Below, one piece after another: positions 55,656 to 64,000 of a DNA stretch of 64,000 nt (its first letter is position 1; each line of letters begins with the position of its first letter). Origin of the DNA: DAOUJI01 sp965197415 (GTDB lineage: Bacteria; Chloroflexota; Dehalococcoidia; Lucifugimonadales; JAGWBF01); assembly GCA_965197415.1 (NCBI GenBank), contig OZ240207.1, positions 2,294,001 to 2,358,000 on the forward strand, given 5' to 3'. The notes under the pieces are model-generated. The model was not told where the DNA came from. It searched no databases and worked only from the letters and a program-made list of their open reading frames with translations. Made by a program: the position numbers and the translations under genes.

Positions 55656-58600
55656 ATGAAACTCGAAAGAGTTGGGATTCCTACAATGGTTATTGCTGCA
55701 ATGGCCTTATGGGGGGCCGCTGCGGCAATCGGGCTTGTCTCTATCCCCGAGGCCTTGGCGACAGAGGGCGACTGCGCCAGCGCCAGCGCTGGCGCAGTGT
55801 CCGATCCGAGCAACAATTCTGGGCTCGTGTCCGACTGCGCAGTGCTGCTTGCCGCGCGAGATATCCTGACGGGGACCGCCACGCTCAACTGGTCGGCGAA
55901 TGCTCTCATTACCCAGTGGGAGGGCATCACCGTCGGCGGAACACCGTTGCGGGTCACACAGCTGGACCTATCCAGGAAGGGATTGACAGGTGAGATGCCT
56001 AGTGAGTTGGGGAGCCTCCCCAACCTGCAACGGCTGGATCTCAGTTCCAACCGGTTGACGGGGGAGATACCTAACGAGTTGAGGACCCTCGTCGGCCTGC
56101 AAGTGCTGTATCTCGATACGAACCAGTTGACCGGTGAGATACCTAGGGGGTTGGGGAGTCTCCCCAACCTGCAATGGCTGTACCTCGGCTCCAACCGGTT
56201 GACGGAGGAGATACCTAACGAGTTGGGGAACCTCTCTAGTCTGCAATCTCTATATCTCGGCTCCAACCGGTTAACGGGGAATATCCCTACGGAGTTAGGG
56301 AATCTCTCCAACCTGAAGGATCTGGACCTAAACAGGAACCAGTTGACGGGGGAGATACCTACGGAGTTAGGGAGTCTCTCCAACCTGCAGTGGCTGTACC
56401 TGGACGAGAACCAGTTGACGGGGGAGATACCTACGGAGTTAGGGAGTCTCTCCAACCTGCAGAGGCTCTACCTAAACAAGAACCAGTTGGCGGGGGCGCT
56501 ACCGGTGGAGTTTGGGAATGTCTCCAACCTTGAACGGTTGGACATCAGATTCAATCAGTTGACGGGGGCGCTTCCTCAAGGTTTGACAGGGCTAACGATG
56601 CTGGAGTCGTTTGCCTTCCATAGCAACTTGGGGATTTGCGCCCCGGTGAATGGAGCATTCCAGTCGTGGCTCCAAAGCATAGGCGACGTCTCCGGCAGCA
56701 GCTGCGCGCCGGTAGATTCGCTGGAGGACCGGGCGGCGCTGGTCGAGTTCTACAGCGCCACGGACGGGAAGAAATGGAGGACGAAGACCAACTGGCTGAG
56801 CGACCGGCCTGTCAGGGAATGGCACGGTGTCACCAATGATGCGGACGGGCGAGTCACTGGATTGTACCTCTCCTTGAACCAGTTGACTGGCGAGATACCG
56901 ACTGAGTTGGGTAACCTCTCCAATCTGCAAACGCTGAACCTCTCCTTGAACCAGTTGACTGGCGAGATACCGACTGGGTTGGGTAACCTCTCCAATCTGC
57001 AAACGCTGAACCTCTCCTTGAACCAGTTGATGGGGGAGATGCCGACGGAGCTGGGAAAGCTCTCCGATCTGCAAATGCTGAACCTCTCCATGAACCAGTT
57101 GACAGGGGAGGTGCCTACGGAGCTAGGCGGACTCTCCAACCTGGAAGTGTTGCACCTGAGTCGGAACCAGTTGATGGGGGAGATACCGACGGAGCTAGGG
57201 AGCCTCCTCAGCCTGGAACAGCTATTCCTCAACAGGAACCGGTTAACCGGGGAGATACCGCCAGAATTGGGGAACCTCTCAAACCTGCGAGTACTGTTGC
57301 TCTCTGGCAACCGACTGACTGGGTGCATCCCCAACGAGTTGCGGGACTTGCCTGGCAACGACTTCCATAGTCTTGGCCTGCCGTTCTGTGGTGACGAGCC
57401 AACAGTTATTGAGTCCAGCCCCGACAGGGACGCTTTGGTCGCGCTCTATCACACGACTGACGGGGAGAACTGGAGATACACAACCAACTGGCTGAGCACC
57501 TGGCCTATCGGGGAATGGCACGGTGTCACCACTGATGTTGATGGTCTGCTCACTGGATTGCACCTCTCTAGGAACCAGTTGAGGGGAGAGATTACAACGG
57601 CGCTGGGCAACCTCTCCAGACTGGTTGCGCTGGACCTCTCCAGCAACCAGTTGATGGGGGAGATCCCAAGTAACTTGGGGCAACTGGCGAATCTGCAAGA
57701 GCTGGGCCTCGGTTACAATCAGTTGACGGGGGAGATGCCGACGGCGTTGGGTAACCTCTCCAGCCTGCAAACGCTGGACCTCTCCGGGAACCAGTTGACG
57801 GGGCCGATACCGCCAGAGCTGAGCAACCTTTCCAATCTGAAGGACCTGAGGCTCGGAACGAACCAGTTGACGGGGCCGATACCGCCAGAGTTGGGCAACC
57901 TCTCCAATCTGAAGGACCTGAGCCTCGGAGCGAACCAGTTGACGGGGGAGATCCCAAGTAACTTGGGGCAACTGGCGAATCTGCAAGAGCTGGGCCTCAG
58001 GTCCAACCGGTTGACCGGGGAGATGCCGACGGCGTTGGGTAACCTCTCCAGCCTGCAAACGCTGGCCCTCTCCGGGAACCAGTTGACGGGGCCGATACCA
58101 AGGGAATCAGGGCGACTGGCGAATCTGCAAGAGCTGGGCCTCGGAGCGAACCAGTTGACGGGGCCGATACCGCCAGAGCTGGGCAATCTCTCCAATCTGA
58201 AGGACCTGAGCCTCGGAACGAACCAGTTGACGGGGCCGATACCGCCAGAGTTGGGCAACCTCTCCAATCTGAAGGACCTGAACCTCGGAGAGAATCAGTT
58301 GACGGGGCCGATACCGCCAGAGTTGGGCAACCTCTCCAACCTCCAGAGGCTGTGGCTCTACAAGAACCAGTTGACGGGAGAGATACCGCCAGAGTTTTGG
58401 CGCCTCTCCAACCTGAAATTGCTGTGGCTCACCGATAACCAGCTGATGGGAAAGATACCGCCAGAATTGATCAATCTCTCCAGCCTGCAAGCGCTATGGC
58501 TCAGAAAAAGTGGACTTACTGGGTGCATTCCGGAGGTTCTCGTTGAGTTCGTGTCACAGCTGACAAATACCGACGTAGGTCATCCACCCATTTGTACAGG

Positions 58601-60758
58601 GTTTGAAGTCGTTCACACAGCAGACAATGGCCCGCAAATACACAAAGACAAAGTCTTTGTCTTGCCCACCACGAAAAGTCTCACCACTGGGAATTTGTAT
58701 CACCGGGATTATACTGCTCGGTTCTTCGAGTATTTCCACGATGAGTTTGATTTTCTGGTAATTGTCCGTAACCTAGACGGAATCCGATCTTCTCCGGTCA
58801 ATGAAACCTCATACTTTGTCTTTGCGATGAACGACGTGGAGGGCATAGGTCAAAGAATTTATTCCGACGGTGATTCGTATGGATCAGGAGGTGCACTTCA
58901 GGGCGTGATATCTCATCCGTACGTGAACTCTATCTCTTCGGGTCCATCGCTACATGAACTGATGCATCGATGGGCAAACAATATCCTGCCATTGGGTTAT
59001 GGAGCCCACTGGGGATTCAGTAGTGCGAACGGACAACTAGGTGGATTTGACATCGCAGAATTGGTGGATCATGGCGACAACACGTACTCCGCCGGCATCA
59101 TTGCCCCGTATGGCATCGCCGCAAACTGGAAACCCTACAGCCCCATAGAATTGTACGTAGCAGGCTTTATACCGCCGGAGGAGGTCCCTGACCTGTGGGT
59201 GGCGGAGGACGGGGAGTATTTGGCGAGGAACGGTTGGTGCGTCAGAGCATCCGATGGATACTGTATGTTTACCGCAACCGACATTAGAACGTATACGATT
59301 GAGGATATCATAGCTGAGCATGGAGAACGAATCCCGGACTCCTCGCAGTCTCAACGGGAGTTTCGGGCGGCAGTCATTCTCTTGATTGACGACGATAATC
59401 CCCTCATCCAGTGGCAGTTGGACAAGGTGAGCGGCGACATCGCGGCATTCAGTTACGCCGGTGATGACGACAATGACGACACATACAATTTCTACGAAGC
59501 AACAGGTGGACGAGCCACGATCACCATGGACGGCCTGTCGCAGTTCCTGAAGGCCCAGCTTCTTCCGGGCGTCCCCACTGACTTGACGGCAATGGGTAAC
59601 GAGCTGCCGGGCATCGATCTTTCGTGGAGAGCGCCGGCAAGCGACGGCGGTTCAGCTATCACCGCCTACGACATGCGCTATATTGAGACGTCTGCCGACG
59701 GGACTTTGGACTCCAACTGGACCGTGGAGGAGGATGTTTGGACCGCGGGCAGCGACGACCTGGAATACACGCTGATTGGCCTCACCCCAGATACCCAGTA
59801 CAACGTTCAAGTTCGGGCGGTAAACGCCGTGGGCGACGGACCCTGGTCGGCCACCGCCACCGGAACGACATTGAGTGCAAGCGTTTGCGTCGCCGGAGGC
59901 GCGGTAGCGGATGCGGTGAACACGGGTCTGGTGTCGGACTGCGAGGCGCTCCTTGAGGGTCGGGACACGCTGGCAGGGAGCGCGTCGCTGAACTGGTCCC
60001 AGGACACCCCCATCTCCGTATGGGAAGGCGTGACCCTCGGGGCAACGCCTCGACGGGTGACCGGTCTTGCCCTCGGTGATAGCGAGTTGTCCGGCTCGAT
60101 ACCCACCGAACTGGGCAATCTACCTAACTTACGAGTACTGGACCTCGCTCAGAACGAGTTGACTGGCCCTATACCCGCCGAACTAGGCAGCCTCTATAGC
60201 ATGGTAGAGCTGTACCTCTATGATAACCAGTTGACTGGGTCTATACCGACTGAGCTGGGTAACCTTTCCAACTTAGGAGAGTTGGCCCTTCATGAGAACC
60301 AGTTGACTGGAGGGATACCGGCCGGGTTGGGCAGCCTCACCAACCTGACACATTTGCTGCTCAACAACAACCAGTTGACTGGGGAGATACCGGCCGAACT
60401 GGGGGGTAACTTGACCAACTTGGAGGTTCTGAAACTCTCCCATAACGAACTGACTGGGGACATACCGGCGGAGTTAGGCCAGCTCGCAAACCTCACGGAG
60501 CTGAGGCTGGCTGGCAATGAGCTGACCGGGTGCGCTCCTGGAGGATTGAGAGACGTCGCAGTCAATGACTTTGGCGATCTCGGTCTGCCGTTTTGCATGT
60601 TGACCCAGGACGAGCTGCTAGCCCGGTATGACGCCAACGACAACGAGATCATTGACCGGGACGAGGCCATTGCCGCTGTAGCAGATTATTTCGCAGGCGA
60701 GATCAGCAGGGATGAGGCGATAACCGTCATCGCCCTCTACTTTTCGCCGCCGGGATAG
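55656..60758 (+). CDS. Giant secreted plant-type LRR protein with embedded HExxH domain
   Basis: 1700 aa. Signal peptide (1-36). Four blocks of 24-residue LRRs with the 'LTGEIPxELGxL' consensus (about 95-320, 405-565, 640-970, 1450-1640). Blocks 2 and 3 are introduced by 'DRAALVEFYSATDGKKW'-type caps, blocks 1 and 4 by a 'LVSDCxxLLxxRDxLxG' cap. Between blocks 3 and 4, residues about 985-1285 form a different domain with 'SLHELMHRWANN' (His1100, Glu1101, His1104), a zinc-protease HExxH motif, followed by 'GYGAHWGFSS' and 'GGFDIAEL', possible sources of a third ligand. FN3 at 1305-1410. The C-terminal 45 residues ('DANDNEIIDRDEAIAAVADY') match the EF-hand-like tail of the protein at 48538-50508. 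A surface protease presented by LRRs is inferred. Confidence 0.85.
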   Translation: MKLERVGIPTMVIAAMALWGAAAAIGLVSIPEALATEGDCASASAGAVSDPSNNSGLVSDCAVLLAARDILTGTATLNWSANALITQWEGITVGGTPLRVTQLDLSRKGLTGEMPSELGSLPNLQRLDLSSNRLTGEIPNELRTLVGLQVLYLDTNQLTGEIPRGLGSLPNLQWLYLGSNRLTEEIPNELGNLSSLQSLYLGSNRLTGNIPTELGNLSNLKDLDLNRNQLTGEIPTELGSLSNLQWLYLDENQLTGEIPTELGSLSNLQRLYLNKNQLAGALPVEFGNVSNLERLDIRFNQLTGALPQGLTGLTMLESFAFHSNLGICAPVNGAFQSWLQSIGDVSGSSCAPVDSLEDRAALVEFYSATDGKKWRTKTNWLSDRPVREWHGVTNDADGRVTGLYLSLNQLTGEIPTELGNLSNLQTLNLSLNQLTGEIPTGLGNLSNLQTLNLSLNQLMGEMPTELGKLSDLQMLNLSMNQLTGEVPTELGGLSNLEVLHLSRNQLMGEIPTELGSLLSLEQLFLNRNRLTGEIPPELGNLSNLRVLLLSGNRLTGCIPNELRDLPGNDFHSLGLPFCGDEPTVIESSPDRDALVALYHTTDGENWRYTTNWLSTWPIGEWHGVTTDVDGLLTGLHLSRNQLRGEITTALGNLSRLVALDLSSNQLMGEIPSNLGQLANLQELGLGYNQLTGEMPTALGNLSSLQTLDLSGNQLTGPIPPELSNLSNLKDLRLGTNQLTGPIPPELGNLSNLKDLSLGANQLTGEIPSNLGQLANLQELGLRSNRLTGEMPTALGNLSSLQTLALSGNQLTGPIPRESGRLANLQELGLGANQLTGPIPPELGNLSNLKDLSLGTNQLTGPIPPELGNLSNLKDLNLGENQLTGPIPPELGNLSNLQRLWLYKNQLTGEIPPEFWRLSNLKLLWLTDNQLMGKIPPELINLSSLQALWLRKSGLTGCIPEVLVEFVSQLTNTDVGHPPICTGFEVVHTADNGPQIHKDKVFVLPTTKSLTTGNLYHRDYTARFFEYFHDEFDFLVIVRNLDGIRSSPVNETSYFVFAMNDVEGIGQRIYSDGDSYGSGGALQGVISHPYVNSISSGPSLHELMHRWANNILPLGYGAHWGFSSANGQLGGFDIAELVDHGDNTYSAGIIAPYGIAANWKPYSPIELYVAGFIPPEEVPDLWVAEDGEYLARNGWCVRASDGYCMFTATDIRTYTIEDIIAEHGERIPDSSQSQREFRAAVILLIDDDNPLIQWQLDKVSGDIAAFSYAGDDDNDDTYNFYEATGGRATITMDGLSQFLKAQLLPGVPTDLTAMGNELPGIDLSWRAPASDGGSAITAYDMRYIETSADGTLDSNWTVEEDVWTAGSDDLEYTLIGLTPDTQYNVQVRAVNAVGDGPWSATATGTTLSASVCVAGGAVADAVNTGLVSDCEALLEGRDTLAGSASLNWSQDTPISVWEGVTLGATPRRVTGLALGDSELSGSIPTELGNLPNLRVLDLAQNELTGPIPAELGSLYSMVELYLYDNQLTGSIPTELGNLSNLGELALHENQLTGGIPAGLGSLTNLTHLLLNNNQLTGEIPAELGGNLTNLEVLKLSHNELTGDIPAELGQLANLTELRLAGNELTGCAPGGLRDVAVNDFGDLGLPFCMLTQDELLARYDANDNEIIDRDEAIAAVADYFAGEISRDEAITVIALYFSPPG

Positions 60759-60816
60759 CGGAGCCGTCGGCTGACTGGCATGCTATTCAGCCCCTGTTTC
60801 GGCCAGCTTCCAACTC

Positions 60817-62448
60817 CTATTCCAGGATGAACCCCTCGTAGCCGTTGGCGGCGGCTGCGTTGCGCTTGGCGCGCATGACGGGTGCTGTGTCTGGTGAGGA
60901 GAGCAGCGCACGCGGCTTGCCGGGTATGTTCGCCCCCACAAACCAGGAGTTGGCCTGGGTCCGGATGTGCTTGGCTCCCTCTACCTTCACGTGTTCGAGC
61001 CATGCGTCTTCCGCCTCTGCGCTGGCCGAAATGCGTGAGTAACCGTTGTCCCGCACGTAGCTGATGCAGTCGGTCACCCATTCCACCAGGGGTTCGGCGG
61101 CCCTGACGAAATTCCCCACGGAGGCTGCGTTGATGGTGAAGAGATTGGGGAAGCCGGCGCTCTGGATGCCCATGAAGGTGCGCGGGCCATTGGCGAACTT
61201 GTCCTGAAGAGTACGACCCCCCTCGCCGCAAATTTGCACCCTGTTCAGGGCCCCGGTGACGGCGTCGTATCCCGTGGCAAAGATGATGACGTCCAGCTCG
61301 TAGTCGGCGTCAGTTGTCGCTAGCCCGTTGGGAGTGATGCGCTGGATTGGAGCGTCCTTGACGTCCACCAGGAGCACGTTGTCCTGGTTGAAGACCTCAT
61401 AGTAGCCGCTCTCGCAGGGGATGCGCTTCGAGCCAAATATGTGGTCCTTGGGCACCAGCATTTCCGCGACCACGGGGTCGTGGACGCGCTCACGGATTTT
61501 TTGGCGGACGAATTCGGCGTAGTCCTCGTTGGCCTCACCCGGGACCATGACATCGTAGAAATTGGACAGCCACTTCTTGAAACCGGGTTCCGCCCACAGC
61601 TTTTCGTACTGCTCCTGCCGTTCTTCTTCCGATACTTCCCAGGCCGACCTGGGGTCGAACTGGTGCTCGAACGAGCCTGGAGTTTCTAAGCACCTCTCGA
61701 AAATCTCCGGGTAGTTCGCCTTGATTTCCCGCTGCGTCTCATCGTCTATCGGGCCGTTCCGGAGAGGCGCGCAGTAATTTGCCGTCCTCTGGAAGACTGT
61801 CAGGTGGCCTACTTCCTTGGCGATTTCGGCGATGAGTTGCACGGCGGTGGCCCCGGTGCCGACGACCCCAACCCGCTTGCCTGCCAGGTCCATGCCCTCT
61901 TTGGGCCATCTGCCGGTGTGGCACCAGGCGCCCTTGAAAGTGTCGAGCCCTTCAAACTCGGGGACGTAAAACGCCGATAGAAGCCCGACAGCCGTGACAA
62001 GGAATTGGCCTCTCGCCTTGAGGCCGCTGTCAGTCTCTATCTCCCAGAGGTTGGCCTCCTCGTCATAGACCGCTGACTTGATGCGGGCATTGAATTGGAT
62101 GTCCCGCTTCAGGTCGAACTTGTCAGCCACGTAGTTGAGGTATCGTTCGTTCTCAGGCTGGCCGGAGTACAGCTCTTTCCAGTCCCATTCCTCAAGCAGT
62201 TCCTGTGAGAAGGAGTACCCGTATGTGTAGCTTTCGGAGTCGAAGCGGGCCCCGGGATAGCGGTTCCAATACCATGTGCCGCCCACTCCGCTGGCTTCAT
62301 CAAACGCACGCACGGAGAGCCCCATATTCCGGAGGCGGTACAACATATAGAGGCCGGTCACTCCGGCTCCAACGACGATGGCGTCGTACTGCTTGATGTC
62401 CTCGGTGGAGTGAGGCGAGGCGGGTTCTTGCTGCAAAGAATCTACCAT
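60817..62448 (-). CDS. Flavin-containing monooxygenase, Baeyer-Villiger type
   Basis: 543 aa from ATG 62448 (GAGGGAAC in front; an upstream in-frame ATG at 62487 lacks a site). Two Rossmann folds: FAD site 'VVGAGVTGLYMLYRL' (about 24-38) and NADPH site 'VGVVGTGATAVQLIAE'. The Baeyer-Villiger fingerprint 'FKGAWCHTGRWP' lies between them, and 'IIFATGYDAVTG' later. Such enzymes insert oxygen next to a ketone, turning cyclic or linear ketones into lactones or esters with NADPH and O2. Length and motifs are complete. It converges on the LRR gene and stands alone, so the substrate is unknown. Confidence 0.9.
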   Translation of the reverse strand: MVDSLQQEPASPHSTEDIKQYDAIVVGAGVTGLYMLYRLRNMGLSVRAFDEASGVGGTWYWNRYPGARFDSESYTYGYSFSQELLEEWDWKELYSGQPENERYLNYVADKFDLKRDIQFNARIKSAVYDEEANLWEIETDSGLKARGQFLVTAVGLLSAFYVPEFEGLDTFKGAWCHTGRWPKEGMDLAGKRVGVVGTGATAVQLIAEIAKEVGHLTVFQRTANYCAPLRNGPIDDETQREIKANYPEIFERCLETPGSFEHQFDPRSAWEVSEEERQEQYEKLWAEPGFKKWLSNFYDVMVPGEANEDYAEFVRQKIRERVHDPVVAEMLVPKDHIFGSKRIPCESGYYEVFNQDNVLLVDVKDAPIQRITPNGLATTDADYELDVIIFATGYDAVTGALNRVQICGEGGRTLQDKFANGPRTFMGIQSAGFPNLFTINAASVGNFVRAAEPLVEWVTDCISYVRDNGYSRISASAEAEDAWLEHVKVEGAKHIRTQANSWFVGANIPGKPRALLSSPDTAPVMRAKRNAAAANGYEGFILE

Positions 62449-62627
62449 TATGTTCCCTCTTCGGCTCTTTGGACTGTTGCGCTGCAACGACGGGTCGGGC
62501 GCCTTGCCGGGCCCTCACCGTCAAATGAGCCTGCCATATTTTAGCCCATGCCCCATGTGGTTCGTCAATTTTGCCCTATCGATTAGGGCTTGTTGACACC
62601 AAAGCTTGGCGCCGAAAACCCCAGACC

Positions 62628-62784
62628 TGTCATTCCGAACGCAGTGAGGAATCTAGGAATGTTGTTCGGAATCCTGACCCAACTCGACTGACAGGTCCTT
62701 CCCTTGGGACGTTGCACTTCCTGTGATCCGGGTTTGAGTGCAAGGATTTTAGATTTCTCACTACGCTGCGCTTTCGAAATGACA
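62628..62784. repeat. MITE-like inverted repeat
   Basis: The arms TGTCATTCCGAACGCAGTGA... (62628-62654) and, inverted, TGTCATTTCGAAAGCGCAGC... (62751-62784) enclose about 95 bp with no gene. Non-coding repeats of this 'GTCATTCCGAACGCAGTGAG' sort are widespread in bacterial intergenic regions and probably move with a transposase in trans. The rest of the gap (62449-62898) shows nothing else. Confidence 0.7.
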
Positions 62785-62898
62785 TTCGCAGGGGTTGGTA
62801 TAACTGTAGTGAGGCGAGGTGATGTACATTCTAGTGTGGACAGTCCCTAGTCCGCCGTCACATTGCGGGCGCCATGTTACACTCAACCGCTCCGCCGA

Positions 62899-64000
62899 GT
62901 GTTGGAGGACCAACCTATAGCTCCTAATGACGGTTTCTACTGGGCCTTTCTGGCTCTTCTAGGCTGGGGCTGCGCCGACTATCTGGCGCGTTCCGCCTCA
63001 GGCCGATTCGGAAGCGTGAGCGTCACGCTGCTTACCCTCACCATTGGACTGGCGGTTCCCCTTCCCTTTGTGCTGGTGGAAATCTCCCAGGGGTCGCTGG
63101 CCGTGGACTGGTCGGAGTTGGCGGTCTGGGGGCTGGTGACTGGGGCGTTCCTGGGAGTCGCCTACCTCGTCTATTACACCGGCCTGCAGCGCGGCTCCGT
63201 GACGGTGGTGTCCACCGCGGCCTCGGCTTGGCTGGCGGTCACTGTGGTGATTGCCGTTGCCGCGTTTGGAGAGAGCCTATCGTTGGGCCAGGGCGCGTTG
63301 ATGGCTGTGGTCTTGGCCGGCATCCTTATGCTCTCGGTCGGTCGGGCGAATGGAACAGGCGTGAGCTCCGGCCTGGTCTGGGGTCTTGGAGCCATGCTCA
63401 CCATAGGTGTCGCCATGGGGCTGATTGACCGGGTGACGGAAGCGGCGGGCCCCATGCTGGCCGTGTTTGTCGTCCGGAGCGTCTCCATCGTCCCGACGTA
63501 TGCGTTCGTCCGGTTCCGACGTATGGGAGTTCGGCTGCCCTCCGACCTGAGAGGGTGGGCGCTGCTGGTAGCCGTGGGTTTTCTCGACGCCGGAGCCTAC
63601 GTCGGATACAACCTGGGCGTGGACAGTGCCCCTGTGGCTGTCATAGCTCCCATCGCCGCCGCCCATCCCGTGGCCACCATTGCGCTGGCCGTGGCTCTCA
63701 GCCGGGAACGGCCCCATGCCCTCCACTGGGCTGGCGCCGTCGCCGCCATAGGAGCGACCGTTGGCCTCAGCCTTCCTGGTGGGGGCTTGAGGGGCGAGAC
63801 CTTTGCAGAGGCAAATCCGCCGCTCTTTTCAGGACTGGACAGCGGGGCAATCTGGATTGGGAACCGGCTGTCCACATCACTCTCTGGGCGTCGCGTACAT
63901 GCCAGCGCAGTAGCGTTGGCGTTGCGGAATCCGAGCTTGGCCTCATCTCTACAGAACGGCTCACCGCCTCACGCAACACCTTACCCATTGCCGTCGAGTC
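62899..64000 (+). CDS. EamA-family membrane transporter (runs off the window)
   Basis: No ATG fits; the frame can begin at GTG 62899 or TTG 62902, both with weak ribosome sites. About ten hydrophobic helices in two halves (from 'FYWAFLALLGWGCADYLAR' to 'GAVAAIGATVGLSLPGG' near 63780) match the 10-helix drug/metabolite exporter fold, including the inverted-repeat layout ('PLFVLVE', 'GLVTGAFLGVAYLVYYTGLQ', 'VAVIAPIAAAHPVATIALA'). A typical family member would end near there, at about 295 residues. Here the frame stays open to the right edge with a non-hydrophobic tail, so either the gene is longer than usual or the stop lies just outside. Substrate unknown. Confidence 0.75.
   Translation, partial: MLEDQPIAPNDGFYWAFLALLGWGCADYLARSASGRFGSVSVTLLTLTIGLAVPLPFVLVEISQGSLAVDWSELAVWGLVTGAFLGVAYLVYYTGLQRGSVTVVSTAASAWLAVTVVIAVAAFGESLSLGQGALMAVVLAGILMLSVGRANGTGVSSGLVWGLGAMLTIGVAMGLIDRVTEAAGPMLAVFVVRSVSIVPTYAFVRFRRMGVRLPSDLRGWALLVAVGFLDAGAYVGYNLGVDSAPVAVIAPIAAAHPVATIALAVALSRERPHALHWAGAVAAIGATVGLSLPGGGLRGETFAEANPPLFSGLDSGAIWIGNRLSTSLSGRRVHASAVALALRNPSLASSLQNGSPPHATPYPLPSS

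Overview
This is a GC-rich bacterial chromosome segment. Short intergenic gaps, clear Shine-Dalgarno sites, frequent GTG/TTG starts and a wealth of secreted leucine-rich-repeat (LRR), Ig-like and cadherin-like proteins suggest a Chloroflexota (Dehalococcoidia/SAR202-like) genome. This is a judgement from protein style; no rRNA or other taxonomic marker is present.

Region 1 (1-33,100, all on the minus strand) is a locus of very large exported proteins. In transcription order it holds: a 1978-aa protein that starts with a phosphohistidine segment plus an ATP-grasp dikinase module; a 2690-aa protein containing a PQQ-type sugar dehydrogenase module; a run of five tandem LRR paralogues (the first broken) ending in a Cache-like lipoprotein; and a cadherin-like protein of at least 3386 aa that runs off the left edge. 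Four of these transcription units are preceded by copies of the same intergenic leader. It can be drawn as an RNA fold and, next to the start codon, carries a G-tract of different length in three copies (15, 5 and 6).

Region 2 (33,900-35,760) is a membrane histidine kinase and NarL-type response regulator pair, translationally coupled.

Region 3 (about 35,990-45,020) is a decayed integrative island. It holds three copies of one IS3-family end (one intact IS, two relics), a degenerate tandem array of roughly 260-300 bp units, an AlpA-like excisionase, a P4-type integrase broken by two frameshifts, a 165-bp inverted repeat flanking about 4.1 kb, a transglutaminase-like protease gene, an orphan response regulator paralogous to that of region 2, and an intact IS5-family element with a CTAA target duplication. 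The right edge cuts an HD-phosphohydrolase gene.

Region 4 (45,700-54,360) is more ordinary backbone: a YwgA-like protein, a carboxymuconolactone decarboxylase-like protein, a YbaY-type lipoprotein, a spondin-N/FN3 secreted protein, DegV, a 1-kb gap with a strongly foldable block, and an overlapping operon of panD with two SAM methyltransferases that could make N-methylated beta-alanine.

Region 5 (54,395-64,000) has an IS630 element with an A7 slippery frameshift, a 1700-aa plant-type LRR protein with an embedded HExxH domain, a Baeyer-Villiger-type flavin monooxygenase, a MITE-like inverted repeat, and an EamA transporter that runs off the right edge. Long open frames opposite the giant genes (for example the plus-strand frames at 4.8-7.1, 21.4-24.5 and 30.2-32.9 kb) are judged to be shadows of the repetitive high-GC coding strand.
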